Origin: JBBQWT01 sp038210375
GTDB lineage: Bacteria; Acidobacteriota; Terriglobia; Terriglobales; Acidobacteriaceae
DNA: 16,307 nucleotides
Assembly: GCA_038210375.1 (NCBI GenBank)
Contig: JBBQWT010000041.1
Location: 1 to 16,307 of the forward strand
Direction: 5' to 3'
Below, piece by piece: positions 14,817 to 16,307 of the stretch (positions are counted from its first letter, which is position 1; each line of letters begins with the position of its first letter). Made by a program: the position numbers and the translations under genes. The notes below the pieces were generated by a model. It saw only the letters and a list, made by a program, of their open reading frames with translations, made no database searches and had not been told where the DNA came from.

Positions 14817-15905
14817 TTACCGCAATGACTCCATGACTTCGTCCAAAACGCTTTGGGGCGGCCGCACGGCGTCATCCGGCAGCGTGGCCAGCGGATTTTC
14901 CGGCAGGTTCAGCATATCGAGGAAGTTCGGTTTCTGGGTGTTGATGTAAAACACGCCGGTCAATACTTCGCCGCGCTCGTGGGCTTCGTAAAGCGTACTG
15001 ATTGCCTTGATGCGGTCGGTGGCGTCGTAATCCATTCCCAGCTTGGCAAGACGCAGCTGCGATCCGTCGTGCATGGTCACCGTCGCCGTGGTCCCCGGGT
15101 CGTAGTCCACCGCAATCTCCTCGAAGTAAGGCACGAACCCCACTTCCTGAATGGGTTCTTCGTGCTCCTTCATATACTGGTATGACTTGGTCGAGCCCAG
15201 GTGATCGTTGAAGGTCGTGCACGGCGAGATCACGTCGAGCATCACCGTGCCGTGGTGTGAAATCGCCGCCTTCAGCATGGTGTGCAGTTGTTTCTTGTCG
15301 CCGGAAAACGATCGGCCCACGAAAGTGGCGCCCAGCTCCACCGCCAGCGCGCAGGTGTCGATGGCCGGCAGGTCGTTGATCACGCCCGTTTTGAGCTTCG
15401 ATCCCAGGTCGGCGGTCGCCGAAAACTGGCCCTTGGTCAGCCCGTACACTCCGTTGTCCTCGATGATATAGATCATGGGAATGTTGCGCCGCATGAGATG
15501 GATGAACTGCCCCATGCCGATCGACGCGGTATCGCCATCACCGGAAACTCCCAGCGCCAGCAGCGTGCGGTTGGCCAGCAGCGCCCCGGTGGCCACCGAC
15601 GGCATGCGCCCGTGCACCGAATTGAAGCTGTGCGCACGGCTCATGAAATATGCGGGACTTTTCGATGAGCATCCGATGCCGGAAAGCTTGGCCACGCGCT
15701 CCGGCTGCACTCCCATTTCATAAAAAGCTTCGATAATGCGCTCGGAAATCGAGTTGTGTCCGCAACCCGCGCATAGCGTTGTGCGTCCGCCTTTATATTC
15801 GGCCACCGGAAGCCCGATGCGATTGATCTTTACCACTTGAGGGTTGGCAACCGGAGCTGCCGCGGTCCCCGCTGGCGGCGGTGTCGCCGATCCATTGCTG
15901 GCCAT
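14817..15905 (-). CDS. korB: 2-oxoacid:ferredoxin oxidoreductase, beta subunit (probably 2-oxoglutarate, KorB)
   Basis: TPP- and [4Fe-4S]-binding subunit of the enzyme that converts a 2-oxoacid plus CoA into acyl-CoA, CO2 and reduced ferredoxin. CAGCGHNS gives C45 and C48; with C79 (GIGCSS) and C229 (SPCTTFND) all four cluster ligands are present. The TPP/Mg motif GDGD is at 122-125 and N151 follows in EDNGVYGLTKGQ. At 362 aa with a long C-terminal region it resembles the KorB of actinobacteria (for example M. tuberculosis) more than the shorter archaeal type. A Pro/Ala-rich, probably disordered head occupies about 1-24. AGGAGG before ATG 15905 lies within the end of korA, and only 2 nt separate the genes, so translation is probably coupled. 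Substrate is inferred. Confidence 0.94.
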   Translation of the reverse strand: MASNGSATPPPAGTAAAPVANPQVVKINRIGLPVAEYKGGRTTLCAGCGHNSISERIIEAFYEMGVQPERVAKLSGIGCSSKSPAYFMSRAHSFNSVHGRMPSVATGALLANRTLLALGVSGDGDTASIGMGQFIHLMRRNIPMIYIIEDNGVYGLTKGQFSATADLGSKLKTGVINDLPAIDTCALAVELGATFVGRSFSGDKKQLHTMLKAAISHHGTVMLDVISPCTTFNDHLGSTKSYQYMKEHEEPIQEVGFVPYFEEIAVDYDPGTTATVTMHDGSQLRLAKLGMDYDATDRIKAISTLYEAHERGEVLTGVFYINTQKPNFLDMLNLPENPLATLPDDAVRPPQSVLDEVMESLR

Positions 15906-15907
15906 GC

Positions 15908-16307
15908 TTATTTCCCCTCCTGTTTTGAAGTTTCCCGCTGCACGATTTCCTGGGTCACCGAGCGCGCGTCGATCGGCAGCCCGTTGAAGTGCAGGACGCT
16001 GCGCAGTTTGGCAGTTTCGGCGGGCTCGAGATCCAGTTTCAGCAGGCTGTGCATCTGGGCGTCGCGGTTCTGCTCCACCACGTACACCCGCTGGTGGCGG
16101 CGAATGAATTCCGCTACCTCGGGATGGAACGGGTACGCCCGCAGCCGCATGTAATCGGCTTCCACTCCCGACTCGTTTTTCATCTGGTGCAGCGATTCGG
16201 TGATGGCCCAGTGGGTGGTGCCGTAGGCGATGATCCCCACCTCTCGCCCCTGGTCATCCACTTTCTCGGGATGAGGAACAAACATCCGCGCGCCATCAAA
16301 TTTTCGC
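15908..16307 (-). CDS. korA: 2-oxoacid:ferredoxin oxidoreductase, alpha subunit, C-terminal end (cut by window end)
   Basis: About 132 C-terminal residues. The frame stays open to the window edge, reading KFDGARMFVPHPEK, then VGIIAYGTTHWAITESL and RVYVVEQNRDAQMHSLLKLDL. This is the distal domain of the alpha (PorA/KorA-type) subunit, which helps form the CoA site and the heterodimer contact. In the actinobacterial-type enzymes the gamma domain is fused in front of alpha; that part is outside the window. It ends with TAA 2 nt before korB and is the promoter-proximal gene of what is visible of the korA-korB-bacilliredoxin operon. Confidence 0.93.
   Translation of the reverse strand, partial: RKFDGARMFVPHPEKVDDQGREVGIIAYGTTHWAITESLHQMKNESGVEADYMRLRAYPFHPEVAEFIRRHQRVYVVEQNRDAQMHSLLKLDLEPAETAKLRSVLHFNGLPIDARSVTQEIVQRETSKQEGK

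Overview
The window looks like a chromosomal stretch of an Acidobacteriota bacterium (class Terriglobia, Koribacter-like). This is an inference. It rests on the high G+C of the core genes, the style of the DnaG, RpoD and DnaB proteins, an actinobacterial-type KorAB, and dispersed palindromic repeats of a kind I recall from acidobacterial genomes. No search was run.

Left part (1-2500): the 3' portion of RNase P RNA (rnpB, +, cut by the window edge) converges on glyA (serine hydroxymethyltransferase, -). A compact hairpin zone at 199-241 lies between them. Divergent from glyA is a crotonase-fold gene (+) whose real start is a GTG at 1703, with an AGGAG site 8 nt upstream.

Repeat-rich middle (2500-6900): REP-like palindromes fill 2540-2934. 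Two 48/50-identical direct repeats (2885-2934 and 4284-4333) bracket an ABHD18-like alpha/beta hydrolase (-). Then come four small orphan genes, all on -, in visibly lower-G+C DNA: a two-helix membrane protein, a four-helix membrane protein, a putative HxxxCxxC zinc-finger protein and an exported protein. Two of them end inside copies of the same inverted-repeat element, in the same reading frame.

Right part (7066-16307), all on -: in transcription order (right to left) korA (partial)-korB-bacilliredoxin, a strong terminator, dnaG, rpoD, a structured non-coding interval, dnaB, alr. dnaG-rpoD is the core of the classical macromolecular-synthesis cluster. DnaB and its partner primase DnaG are thus encoded two genes apart. 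The 700-bp dnaB-rpoD gap holds the best candidate for something undescribed: a roughly 180-nt structured RNA candidate ending in an intrinsic terminator on -, an unexplained + strand terminator, and a two-copy 22-bp repeat.

Most of the window is ordinary housekeeping sequence. I see no CRISPR array, tRNA, transposase, phage gene or defence system.
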